From Caldisericia bacterium (lineage in GTDB: Bacteria; Caldisericota; Caldisericia; B22-G15): a DNA stretch of 8,138 bases. The DNA lies in contig JAGGSY010000033.1 of assembly GCA_021158845.1 (NCBI GenBank), forward strand, positions 1 to 8,138. Direction: 5' to 3'. The notes beneath the pieces were generated by a model. That model had not been told where the DNA came from, did not search any database, and saw only the letters and a list, made by a program, of their open reading frames with translations. The stretch's first letter is position 1. Each line of letters opens with the position of its first letter. Positions 1 to 6,417 of this stretch are shown here, piece after piece. The translations under genes and the position numbers were made by a program.

Positions 1-93
1 TTTTTCCGGGACAACCTTTGTCTTTTCCTGCATGGCATACAGGAGATGACTGGTAAAAGTTAATCCTCTCCCTTCAGGGTATAGGAGAGGCAT
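1..93 (-). CDS. Partial N-terminus of unidentified protein (runs off left edge)
   Basis: The minus strand is open from an ATG at 93-91 to the window edge, giving 31 codons that start MPLLYPEGRG and end near KVVPEK. A GGAGG core (complement of 97-101) lies only 3 nt before the ATG, which is tight but usable. An in-frame stop at 117-115 means the start cannot lie much further upstream. None of the three plus-strand frames is open here, and this stretch looks more GC-rich than its neighbours, as real coding sequence could be. The gene would be divergent from uvrB across a 43-bp gap. I do not recognise the family, and 31 residues are too few to name one. An alternative start is the ATG at residue 21. 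Confidence is moderate because a 31-codon open stretch can occur by chance. Confidence 0.5.
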   Translation of the reverse strand, partial: MPLLYPEGRGLTFTSHLLYAMQEKTKVVPEK

Positions 94-136
94 CTGCCTC
101 CCTTTAAAATTTAATTATTTAATATAAAATTAAAGT
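94..136. promoter_or_regulatory. Divergent intergenic gap with probable uvrB-operon promoter
   Basis: This 43-bp gap lies between the outward-reading partial gene and uvrB. It is almost pure A/T from 103 on. A TAATAT (120-125) or the overlapping TATAAA (123-128) could act as a -10 element for the plus strand. That would place the transcription start only a few bases before the uvrB GTG, giving a very short or absent leader. No convincing -35 hexamer is visible. The minus-strand gene's ribosome binding site occupies 97-101, so the two promoters would have to overlap. The assignment is an inference from composition. Confidence 0.35.
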
Positions 137-2143
137 GTGAGATTAAAAGAAAGGGATAAATTTATACTGGTCTCTGACTATGAACCAAAGGGAGATCAGC
201 CTCAAGCAATTGAAAAACTCGTCACAGGTTTAAGGAAAGGGCTTAGATTTCAAACTCTTCTTGGTGTTACAGGTTCAGGAAAAACATATACAATGGCTCA
301 GGTCATTGCAAGAGTTAACAGACCAACCCTTGTCCTCTCCCACAACAAAACCCTTGCAGCACAACTTTACTCTGAATTTAGGGATTTATTTCCCTACAAC
401 GCAGTGGAGTATTTTGTAAGTTATTATGATTACTATCAGCCAGAGGCGTATGTTCCACAATCTGACCTTTACATTGAAAAGGATGCCGATATAAATGAAG
501 ACATAGTTAAATTGAGACATAAAACTTTGAGGAGTTTGATGGAGAGGAGGGATGTTATAGTTGTATCCTCTGTCTCATGTATATATGGGTGGGATGATCC
601 AACAGAATTTTTAAAGGGGCTTATAACTATAAAAGTTGGTGATAGAGTTGATAGGAGATCCTTTGTAAGAGATTTGATTGTTCTTCAATACGAAAGAAAC
701 GATATAGACTTTTCAAGAGGGAAGATAAGGGTGAGGGGAGACACGGTGGATGTTTTCCCAACAGAAATGGATGTAGCAGTAAGAATTGAGTTTTTTGGGG
801 ATGAGGTGGAAAGTATAAGCCTTATTGATCCACTCCTTGGAACAAAGATTGAGGAGAGAGAATCCTTTGTCTTCTTCCCTGCAAAACAATTCTTGACAAC
901 AGAGGAGAGAATTAAGAAAGCTGTTGAGAGTATAAGAAGAGAACTTAAAGAGAGGGTTGAGTATTTCAAAAGAAAGGGAAAGTATCTTGAGGCAGAAAGA
1001 CTCCTTCAGAGGACAAATTTTGATATTGAGATGCTTCTTGAGACTGGATACTGTAAGGGAATTGAAAATTACACAAGGCACTTCTCTGGAAGGAAACCTG
1101 GAGAGCCACCCTACACAATTCTTGACTACTTCCCTGAAGACTACATAACATTCATTGATGAATCACACATCACAGTTCCACAGGTGAGGGGAATGTATCT
1201 TGGAGATAGATCAAGAAAGGAAACCCTTGTTGAATATGGGTTCAGACTTCCATCTGCCCTTGATAACAGACCTCTTAAGTTTGATGAATTCCTTGAGAGG
1301 GTAAATCAGGTTATCTTTGTTTCAGCAACCCCATCAGATTATGAGCTTTCTGTTTCAGAACAGGTTGTAGAACAACTCATAAGACCAACAGGTCTTGTTG
1401 ATCCAATGGTGGAGGTGAGACCTACTGAGAATCAGATTGAGGATTTAATTAATGAGATAAAGAAGAGGGTGGAGAAAAACGAGAGGGTGCTTGTTACAAC
1501 GCTGACAAAGAGAATGGCAGAGGATTTAACAGAGTATCTCATAGAAAGGGGTCTTAAGGTAAAGTATCTTCACTCAGACATAGACACCATAAAGAGGGCT
1601 GAAATTTTAAGGGAACTTAGGGCTGGAGAGTTTGATTGCCTCGTTGGAATAAATCTATTGAGGGAAGGACTTGACCTTCCAGAGGTTTCTCTTGTTGCAA
1701 TCCTTGATGCAGACAAGGAGGGATTTTTAAGGTCCTATGTATCCTTGATTCAAACCATAGGAAGAGCAGCGAGGAATGTGAGTGGGAAGGTTATAATGTA
1801 TGCTGATAATATAACAGAGTCCATGAGAAAAGCAATAGATGAAACCAACAGAAGAAGAAAGATTCAAATGGAGTATAATAAAAAACATGGTATAAAACCT
1901 GAGACCATTAGAAAGGCGGTAAAGGATTTGATAGACCTTCCTTACAAAGGAAAAGAAGAGATTGAGGAATTTGCGAGAGTATCTCGTGGGAATCTCTCTC
2001 ATGAAGAGATCAATTATCTCATTATGGAACTTGAGGAGGAGATGCATCTTAAGGCTGAAACCCTTGAGTTTGAAGAGGCTGCGCGAATTAGAGATAAGAT
2101 CTTTGAACTTAAGAAACTATTAAAGAGAAAGGAGAAGAGATGA
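137..2143 (+). CDS. uvrB: UvrABC excinuclease subunit B
   Basis: UvrB is the damage-verifying helicase-like subunit of cytoplasmic nucleotide excision repair. It receives lesions from UvrA and recruits UvrC. The 668 residues match the usual family length. Visible landmarks are the N-terminal [13 protein letters not shown] signature (13-25), Walker A GVTGSGKT (43-50), the Tyr-rich DNA-clamping beta-hairpin [10 protein letters not shown] (96-105), Walker B DESH (341-344), SAT (396-398), helicase motif [11 protein letters not shown] (539-547), and a C-terminal UVR motif (about 626-661) of the type that contacts UvrC. The GTG at 137 is the only workable start: an in-frame stop sits at 131-133, and the conserved N-terminus begins within ten codons. 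No Shine-Dalgarno precedes it, so initiation may be leaderless or weak. It is the first gene of the operon, and its TGA overlaps the next ATG by 4 nt. The gene looks intact. Confidence 0.98.
   Translation: MRLKERDKFILVSDYEPKGDQPQAIEKLVTGLRKGLRFQTLLGVTGSGKTYTMAQVIARVNRPTLVLSHNKTLAAQLYSEFRDLFPYNAVEYFVSYYDYYQPEAYVPQSDLYIEKDADINEDIVKLRHKTLRSLMERRDVIVVSSVSCIYGWDDPTEFLKGLITIKVGDRVDRRSFVRDLIVLQYERNDIDFSRGKIRVRGDTVDVFPTEMDVAVRIEFFGDEVESISLIDPLLGTKIEERESFVFFPAKQFLTTEERIKKAVESIRRELKERVEYFKRKGKYLEAERLLQRTNFDIEMLLETGYCKGIENYTRHFSGRKPGEPPYTILDYFPEDYITFIDESHITVPQVRGMYLGDRSRKETLVEYGFRLPSALDNRPLKFDEFLERVNQVIFVSATPSDYELSVSEQVVEQLIRPTGLVDPMVEVRPTENQIEDLINEIKKRVEKNERVLVTTLTKRMAEDLTEYLIERGLKVKYLHSDIDTIKRAEILRELRAGEFDCLVGINLLREGLDLPEVSLVAILDADKEGFLRSYVSLIQTIGRAARNVSGKVIMYADNITESMRKAIDETNRRRKIQMEYNKKHGIKPETIRKAVKDLIDLPYKGKEEIEEFARVSRGNLSHEEINYLIMELEEEMHLKAETLEFEEAARIRDKIFELKKLLKRKEKR
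2128..2134 (+). promoter_or_regulatory. Shine-Dalgarno of the PfkB-family kinase gene
   Basis: AAAGGAG lies 5 nt before the ATG at 2140, inside the end of uvrB. It fixes the kinase start at the ATGA overlap and points to coupled translation. Confidence 0.8.
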
Positions 2144-3021
2144 TTTTATCTGTTTCCCTGAATCCGAAGATTGAAAAGATTGGAAGAGTTAAAAGATTTG
2201 TGGTTGGAAAGATGAACAAGATTGAAATAACAAAGGAAAGTTCAGGTGGAAGGGGAATAAATGCAGCAAGATTTATTAAAAAGATAGGGGGAGAGGTTGT
2301 CATAACAGGAATAATAGGGGGAAAGACTGGCGAGTACATAGAAGAGGAACTCAAAAGAGAAGGTTTGGACACAGATTTTTATGTGACAGAAGAGGAAAGT
2401 AGAATATCAATAAAGATATTTGATGAAAGGGGATTAAGAACTGATGTTTCTGAGACTGGACCACTTCTCTCTCCCATTGACACAAAAGGATTTGTAGATA
2501 AGTTTAAAGAGATCGTAAAGGATTTTGATGTGGTGCTTCTTTCTGGAAGCATACCCTCTGGTGTTCCTGAAAATATATACTTTAGGCTTATTACCATTGC
2601 AAAGGATGCTGGTAAGATTACAATTCTTGATACAGAGGGAGAACCACTTATTGAAGGTATAAAGGGAAGTCCAACCATTGCAAGGGTTGATAAACCAGAT
2701 TTTGACAAAATCTGTGGCTCATCCCTCATCTCTCCAGCAAGGAGGATAAAAACAATAAAGGAACCAAAACCTGATATTATCATAGTTAACTTTGAGAAGG
2801 GGAACATACTCTTTAATTTTGAAGAGAAAGTCTATCACCTTCTATCCCCTGAAAAATTCAATGGAAACGATAGAGATGGTTTTAGAGATAGATTTATAGG
2901 TGCAATATCCTTCTTCCTTGACAATGGTAGTGATTACATAGATAGTATTAAAAAGGCTCTATCCATATCCCTTAAGGAGGGATTTAATTTTGAAAGAAAA
3001 CTTGTGTTAAAGGAGGTATAA
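2140..3021 (+). CDS. Divergent PfkB (ribokinase-like) family sugar/sugar-phosphate kinase
   Basis: At 293 residues this is near the length of 1-phosphofructokinase/tagatose-6-phosphate kinase (FruK/LacC) and resembles them most. It has an N-terminal [10 protein letters not shown] stretch (5-14), [10 protein letters not shown] (36-45, the PfkB substrate-binding signature), GGKTGEYI (60-67) and [10 protein letters not shown] (134-143). Family members phosphorylate sugars or sugar phosphates with ATP in the cytoplasm. Several key positions differ. The NPxxD substrate aspartate is Glu12. The PN.xE segment reads RVDKPDFDK (182-190). The GAGD anion-hole/catalytic motif appears as GFRD (247-250), keeping only a glycine and the presumed catalytic Asp250. 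ATP-dependent kinase activity is therefore plausible, but the substrate is uncertain and reduced activity is possible. It is translationally coupled to uvrB, and no sugar-transport or fructose genes are adjacent. The family call is strong and the substrate unknown. Confidence 0.88.
   Translation: MILSVSLNPKIEKIGRVKRFVVGKMNKIEITKESSGGRGINAARFIKKIGGEVVITGIIGGKTGEYIEEELKREGLDTDFYVTEEESRISIKIFDERGLRTDVSETGPLLSPIDTKGFVDKFKEIVKDFDVVLLSGSIPSGVPENIYFRLITIAKDAGKITILDTEGEPLIEGIKGSPTIARVDKPDFDKICGSSLISPARRIKTIKEPKPDIIIVNFEKGNILFNFEEKVYHLLSPEKFNGNDRDGFRDRFIGAISFFLDNGSDYIDSIKKALSISLKEGFNFERKLVLKEV
3009..3016 (+). promoter_or_regulatory. Strong Shine-Dalgarno of the DUF296 gene
   Basis: AAAGGAGG lies 5 nt before the ATG at 3022. 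The spacer contains the kinase stop codon (3019-3021), so the start codon directly abuts the upstream stop. This is the best ribosome binding site in the operon. Confidence 0.85.
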
Positions 3022-3444
3022 ATGAGAATAAAGAGAGAGAAGGATATACTTTTTGCAGTTTTTGAGGAGGGAGAAAAAATCTCAGAATCTATGATGAAAC
3101 TTATTAATGATCCAAGAATGGAAGAGACAGGAGTAATTTTAACTGCTCTTGGAATGATTAAAAATGTTGAGATAGGTTATGGTCTGTATGATGGAAGTAA
3201 AGTTGATTATGAAAACTCAATATTTACTGGTCCATTTGAGCTTCTTGGTTTCAGCGGATTCATTCTTAAAGGGGAAGAGAAACCCTATCACATTCATGTC
3301 TATCTTGGGGACAGAGATAAAAAGGCAATTGGTGGACATCTTATTGATGGAGAAGTCCACACATTCATAGAAATGGCAATTCTTGTATCAAATGCAAAGA
3401 TAAAGAGAGAGATTTCAAATGGACTTCCCTTGTTAGATTTATGA
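3022..3444 (+). CDS. DUF296 / PPC-domain protein
   Basis: This 140-residue single-domain protein matches the PPC (plants and prokaryotes conserved, DUF296) fold. The sequence shows the ALGMIKNVEIGY strand pair (42-53), FELLGFSGFI (72-81), a histidine cluster PYHIHVYLGD (88-97), and AIGGHLIDGEVH (102-113) with His106 and His113. In prokaryotic family members these histidines (here His90, His92 and His106) are the expected metal site, and the proteins form trimers. Plant homologues are fused to AT-hooks, but no AT-hook or other DNA-binding segment is present here. The biological role of free-standing bacterial PPC proteins is not settled. It has no signal peptide and is probably cytoplasmic. 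Its TGA overlaps the next ATG by 4 nt. The family call is firm and the function open. Confidence 0.9.
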   Translation: MRIKREKDILFAVFEEGEKISESMMKLINDPRMEETGVILTALGMIKNVEIGYGLYDGSKVDYENSIFTGPFELLGFSGFILKGEEKPYHIHVYLGDRDKKAIGGHLIDGEVHTFIEMAILVSNAKIKREISNGLPLLDL

Positions 3445-4238
3445 AGAAATTTTTAAAGTGGCTTGTCATTTTAATTTCACTATTCCTTGTATACATATTT
3501 TTCATTGAACCAAATTTAGTTCTTATAACCAGAATAAACATTGAATCAGAAAAGATTTCAAAGGATATTGAAAAGATAAAGATTCTTGAAATTTCAGATC
3601 TACATATAAAGAATTTTGGAGTTAGGGAAAGGGAGGTTTTGTTTTTAATAAGAGCAATAAAACCTGATGTTATCTTCATAACTGGGGATTTCTATGAGAA
3701 ATTGGATAAACTTTCAGAGGTTAAAAAATTTATCAGTGGCTTGAAGTTAAAAACCTATGCAGTTCTTGGAAACTGGGATTATTGGGCAGGGGATATTGAC
3801 CCACTTATAAATATGCTTGAGAGAAATGAAATTGAAGTTTTAATGAATGACAATAGACTCTACTTTAAAAATGGGGATTTTATAAACATTGTTGGTGTAA
3901 GTGACCCATACACAGGACACGATGATATAGAAAGAGCAACAATGGGAATAAACAAAAAGAAATTTACAATACTTCTTTCTCATGCACCATGCATTGTAAA
4001 TCATCTTAAGGATGAAAAATTTGACCTTATCATCTGTGGTCATACACATGGTGGACAGGTAAACATTCCCTTTGTTAAACCATTCTGGGCTCCAACAGAG
4101 ACAAACTACATAAGGGGAATGTATGAGACAAAATGGGGAAAACTCTATGTAAACAGAGGTATAGGACTATCTGTTTTTCCCATAAGGTTCTTATGTCCTC
4201 CAGAGATAACACTTTTTACATTGAAGAGTAAAGAATGA
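3441..4238 (+). CDS. Membrane-anchored YkuE-like metallophosphoesterase
   Basis: This 265-residue protein has an uncleaved signal-anchor (about residues 4-22, after MKKFLKW) followed by a calcineurin-like phosphoesterase domain. Motifs in order are SDLH (52-55; Asp53 and His55 as metal ligands), GD (82-83), GNWD (110-113), SHAP (180-183) and GHTHGGQ (200-206). This order and the GHTHGGQ-to-C-terminus layout match the YkuE/LpxG-like branch, whose members act on phospholipid- or nucleotide-linked phosphoesters at the membrane. The GNH(D/E) motif appears as GNWD, so the usual histidine next to the metal-ligand Asn111 is a tryptophan. Substrate and side of the membrane cannot be read directly, though an N-in, C-out anchor would place the catalytic domain outside. 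It overlaps both neighbours by ATGA, and its own Shine-Dalgarno is not evident, so it probably depends on coupling. Confidence 0.9.
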   Translation: MKKFLKWLVILISLFLVYIFFIEPNLVLITRINIESEKISKDIEKIKILEISDLHIKNFGVREREVLFLIRAIKPDVIFITGDFYEKLDKLSEVKKFISGLKLKTYAVLGNWDYWAGDIDPLINMLERNEIEVLMNDNRLYFKNGDFINIVGVSDPYTGHDDIERATMGINKKKFTILLSHAPCIVNHLKDEKFDLIICGHTHGGQVNIPFVKPFWAPTETNYIRGMYETKWGKLYVNRGIGLSVFPIRFLCPPEITLFTLKSKE

Positions 4239-5412
4239 AGGTTGTTCTCTCGCTTGGAAGTAATATTGGAGATAGGAGAAAAACAATTATAAAAACCATT
4301 TCAAAACTAAGGGAAAGGGTTAAGATAGAAAAGGTTTCATCTCTCTACGAAACAGAGCCATGGGGGTATAGAAAACAGAATAAATTTTTCAATGTGGTGA
4401 TCTCCGGAGAAACAAATCTTAATCCAAAAAGTCTCCTCTTCTTTATAAAGAAAGTGGAGAAAGAGATGGGGAGAAGAGAAAGATTTAGATGGGGACCAAG
4501 GGAGATAGATGTGGATATTGTATTCTATGAAGATGTTATTCTTAAAGAAAAGGATTTAAAAATTCCCCATAAAGACTACAGAGATAGAGATTTTGTTATA
4601 GTGCCACTTCTTGAGATAGAAGATGAATTCATTGATCCTGAGAGAAAAAGAAAGGTAAGGGATTTATTTACTGTTAAAACTTTGGGAGAGGTTAAAAAAA
4701 TTGAGGATTTTTCCTTTAAAAGAGACGTTTTCTCAGAATTTAATCTCACCCTTAAAAAAATCCCTTCAAATCTATTCTTTTTTAGGCCTCTTCCTTCAAC
4801 ACAGAAGTTCTTAAAGAAGAACTTTATTGAAAATACTTTAGTTGTAAGTTCTATCCAGACCGAAGGAAGGGGGAGAAAGGGGAACTTATGGATCTCTAAA
4901 AGAGGAGGTTTATGGTTTTCATTCACAGAAAGACCCGTTAAATCTATATATGCCCTTCCACTCCTCTCTGCCCTATCTGTGGGAAGGGCACTTAAAGAGA
5001 TGGGGATTCATGGAGTAAATATAAAGATTCCAAATGATGTATACATAAAAGATAAGAAGGTATGCGGAATAATAAGTGAAGGAATCTTTAAAGATAAACT
5101 CATTGGAGAGGTAATAGGGGTTGGCTTAAATGTAAATTTGAATGAAGAGGATTTTAAAGGAACTTTTCTTAAACCTCCCACATCAATCTTTCTCACTATA
5201 AAGATATTATTTCTAATTTTTATAGGTTTAGGAGAAAGGAGATTATCTCTGAGCTTGTGGATGAATACAATCTTTTTGATAAACCATTTAAAATTATGAA
5301 GGATAAAGAACTTGTTGAGGTTTATGGGATTGATATGGATGAAGAATTAAATATAACAGTAAAACATTTAGATGGACACACTGAAAAAGTTCCACTCCAC
5401 ATGATACCTTAA
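4235..5412 (+). CDS. folK-birA: HPPK (FolK)-biotin protein ligase (BirA) fusion, apparent -1 frameshift near 5189
   Basis: Residues 1-145 are 6-hydroxymethyl-7,8-dihydropterin pyrophosphokinase, a folate-pathway enzyme. Visible motifs are LGSNIGDR (7-14), YETEPWG (38-44), FRWGPREIDVDIVFY (84-98, with Mg-binding Asp92 and Asp94) and IPHKDYRDRDFVIVPL (110-125). After a linker of about 35 residues comes a biotin protein ligase catalytic domain with no N-terminal HTH, so it is a non-repressor type: PLPSTQ (185-190), TEGRGRKGNLWIS (209-221, biotinyl-AMP loop), KIPNDVYIKDKKVCGIISE (264-282, Ile replacing the usual Trp of KWPND) and GVGLNVN (295-301). The start is the ATGA overlap at 4235. The open frame stops at 5299, but its last ~33 residues are not BirA-like. 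The -1 frame carries the C-terminal domain to TAA at 5410-5412. One extra T at 5189-5191 would give 392 residues. The enzyme would biotinylate carboxylase or decarboxylase subunits. No internal ATG supports a separate birA. Confidence 0.85.
5173..5412 (+). other. Displaced BirA C-terminal domain in the -1 frame
   Basis: This frame opens after a TAA at 5170-5172 and reads through KDIISNFYRFRRKEIISEL and then ELVEVYGIDMDEELNITV before stopping at 5410-5412. The last part fits the small SH3-like C-terminal domain of biotin protein ligases (a strand pattern like V.V.GID..G.L.V). It has no start codon or ribosome binding site of its own. It should be read as the true end of the upstream gene after the frame change, not as a separate gene. 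Confidence 0.8.
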
Positions 5413-6311
5413 TCTACAATTTTTAGTTCCTTTAAGATTTTTTCTATATTCAAAATAGCCTCCTCATCATCCACAACGAGGGGTTTTCTTACATATGTTG
5501 AAATTGGAAATCCCATGAGTTTTAGAGCAATTTTAATACTTGAGGCAAAAGAGGTTCCAAATCTGTATATATCTGCTAACCTCGCTATAAATTCAGTGTT
5601 TTTCTTAAAGTCGGTAAGATCTCCCTCCTCAAAGTTTTTAATGATACTCGTCAGAACATCTGGGGCAATGTGGGATAGAGCAAGGATTCCCCCATCTCCA
5701 CCAAGAATAAGGGTTGAGGAGAGATAAAATCCAAGCCCTGTAAGGACTGAAAAATCCTCCCTCTCTTTCTTTATCTTGAGTAGTAAATCTTTTATATAAC
5801 CAAGACTATCTATTGTTGCCTTTACTCCTATAATTTTCTCCTCTTTAAGGGCAAGCTCTCTTATTAAATCCACACTAACGCTGTAGCCTGTGCATGAAGG
5901 AATGTTGTAGATAATTGTGTCCATCTCTGAAATTCTTGCTATAGATAGAAAGTAATCTTTGATCCCCTCTTTGTTTGGGATAAGATAAAAAGGAGGTGGT
6001 GAAACAATAGCGTCATATTCAAGTTCTTTCGCAAGATTTATGAGTTCTTCAACTTCTTTAAAGGAAGTGGAAGAGACATTGGCAAGTAGTTTCACATCTT
6101 TTCCTATAATTTCTTTTACAAAAACCATTATCCTTTTTCTCTCTTTTAATGTAAGGGATGTGAACTCTCCTGTAGTTGCATTTACAAAGAAACCTTGGAC
6201 CTTTGGAGTAAGGAAGTTAATTATCTTTTCAAAACCATCAAAGTCTATCTCCCCATCCTCTTTAAATGGTGTTATAAGTGGTACAAAGATGCCATTAAAC
6301 TTTCCCTTCAT
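5409..6311 (-). CDS. DapA/N-acetylneuraminate lyase superfamily aldolase (probably not a true DHDPS)
   Basis: This 300-residue class I aldolase/lyase has a TIM barrel of typical family length. Visible motifs are GIFVPLITPF (7-16), NATTGEF (44-50, the GTTGE pyruvate-binding loop), IIYNIPSCTGY (133-143, catalytic Tyr135), IGVKAT (161-166, Schiff-base Lys164) and GGDGGILAL (204-212). Members condense or cleave 2-keto acids with pyruvate. The arginine that follows PS in dihydrodipicolinate synthase (YNVPSRTG), which binds the aspartate-semialdehyde carboxylate, is Cys140 here. A role in sugar-acid or 2-keto-acid metabolism is therefore at least as likely as lysine synthesis, and the substrate is undetermined. 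The start at 6311 is fixed by GAAAGGAG (complement of 6318-6325) 6 nt upstream. The gene stands alone, convergent with the folK-birA operon and divergent from the response regulator. A palindrome at its 5' side suggests repressor control. Confidence 0.92.
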   Translation of the reverse strand: MKGKFNGIFVPLITPFKEDGEIDFDGFEKIINFLTPKVQGFFVNATTGEFTSLTLKERKRIMVFVKEIIGKDVKLLANVSSTSFKEVEELINLAKELEYDAIVSPPPFYLIPNKEGIKDYFLSIARISEMDTIIYNIPSCTGYSVSVDLIRELALKEEKIIGVKATIDSLGYIKDLLLKIKKEREDFSVLTGLGFYLSSTLILGGDGGILALSHIAPDVLTSIIKNFEEGDLTDFKKNTEFIARLADIYRFGTSFASSIKIALKLMGFPISTYVRKPLVVDDEEAILNIEKILKELKIVD

Positions 6312-6317
6312 TTTTTT

Positions 6318-6325
6318 CTCCTTTC
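6318..6325 (-). promoter_or_regulatory. Shine-Dalgarno of the DapA-like gene
   Basis: On the minus strand GAAAGGAG sits 6 nt before the ATG (complement of 6309-6311). This is strong support for the chosen start. Confidence 0.8.
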
Positions 6326-6332
6326 AATATAA

Positions 6333-6352
6333 TTTTACAAAATCTTGTAAAA
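6333..6352. promoter_or_regulatory. Perfect 8-bp-arm dyad, putative operator upstream of DapA-like gene
   Basis: TTTTACAA (6333-6340) and TTGTAAAA (6345-6352) are perfect inverted repeats around the 4-bp spacer AATC. The dyad is 8 bp from the ribosome binding site and 22 bp from the start of the aldolase gene, where a bound repressor would overlap the promoter or the transcription start. The minus strand also offers TATATT (complement of 6327-6332) as a possible -10 next to it. GntR-, TetR- or LacI-type regulators bind sites of this form, but no regulator gene is in the window. Function is inferred. Confidence 0.5.
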
Positions 6353-6355
6353 ATA

Positions 6356-6366
6356 GAAAGGCTTTC
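6356..6366. repeat. Short palindrome GAAAGGCTTTC in the divergent region
   Basis: GAAAG and CTTTC are perfect 5-bp arms around one central base, 3 bp beyond the larger dyad. It could be an accessory protein site or chance. It is recorded because it belongs to a cluster of dyads. Confidence 0.3.
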
Positions 6367-6382
6367 ACATGGAAACCTCAAA

Positions 6383-6402
6383 TATCTTTAAGATGAAAGA
6401 TA
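6383..6402. repeat. Inverted repeat TATCTTT-n6-AAAGATA in the divergent region
   Basis: Perfect 7-bp arms (6383-6389 and 6396-6402) flank AAGATG. Total length is 20 bp, the same as the dyad at 6333-6352, but the sequence differs. It could be a second regulator site or a weak hairpin in the 5' leader of the aldolase transcript. There is no U-run suggesting a terminator. Confidence 0.35.
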
Positions 6403-6417
6403 CCTAAAAATACATCC

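Noticed and set aside
65..90. CCTCTCC-n12-GGAGAGG hairpin as a transcription terminator
   Set aside because: It has a 12-nt loop, no U-run follows on the plus strand, and it lies inside the first codons of the minus-strand open frame.
685..1151. Several overlapping minus- and plus-strand open frames inside uvrB
   Set aside because: They are shadows of the conserved uvrB frame, with no ribosome binding sites and low-complexity Ser/Leu/Phe composition typical of antisense reading.
5173..5205. Classical programmed -1 frameshift site in birA
   Set aside because: No X-XXY-YYZ heptamer lies in frame within the window where the switch must occur. An indel or sequencing error is simpler.
5192..5299. 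Hydrophobic tail (TIKILFLIFIGLG) of the 354-residue frame as a membrane anchor of the biotin ligase
   Set aside because: It begins exactly where BirA similarity moves to the -1 frame, so it is best explained as out-of-frame translation of A/T-rich codons.
5411..5450. AATCT...AGATTTTTT as a terminator between convergent genes
   Set aside because: It offers only about five A/T-rich base pairs with a loop of more than 20 nt, so it is not a stable hairpin.
5409..6311. Naming the aldolase dapA
   Set aside because: The substrate-binding arginine of dihydrodipicolinate synthase is replaced by Cys140, so only the superfamily is supported.
6040..6396. 118-codon plus-strand frame over the DapA-like gene start
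   Set aside because: It is antisense to a clearly conserved enzyme and has no Shine-Dalgarno.
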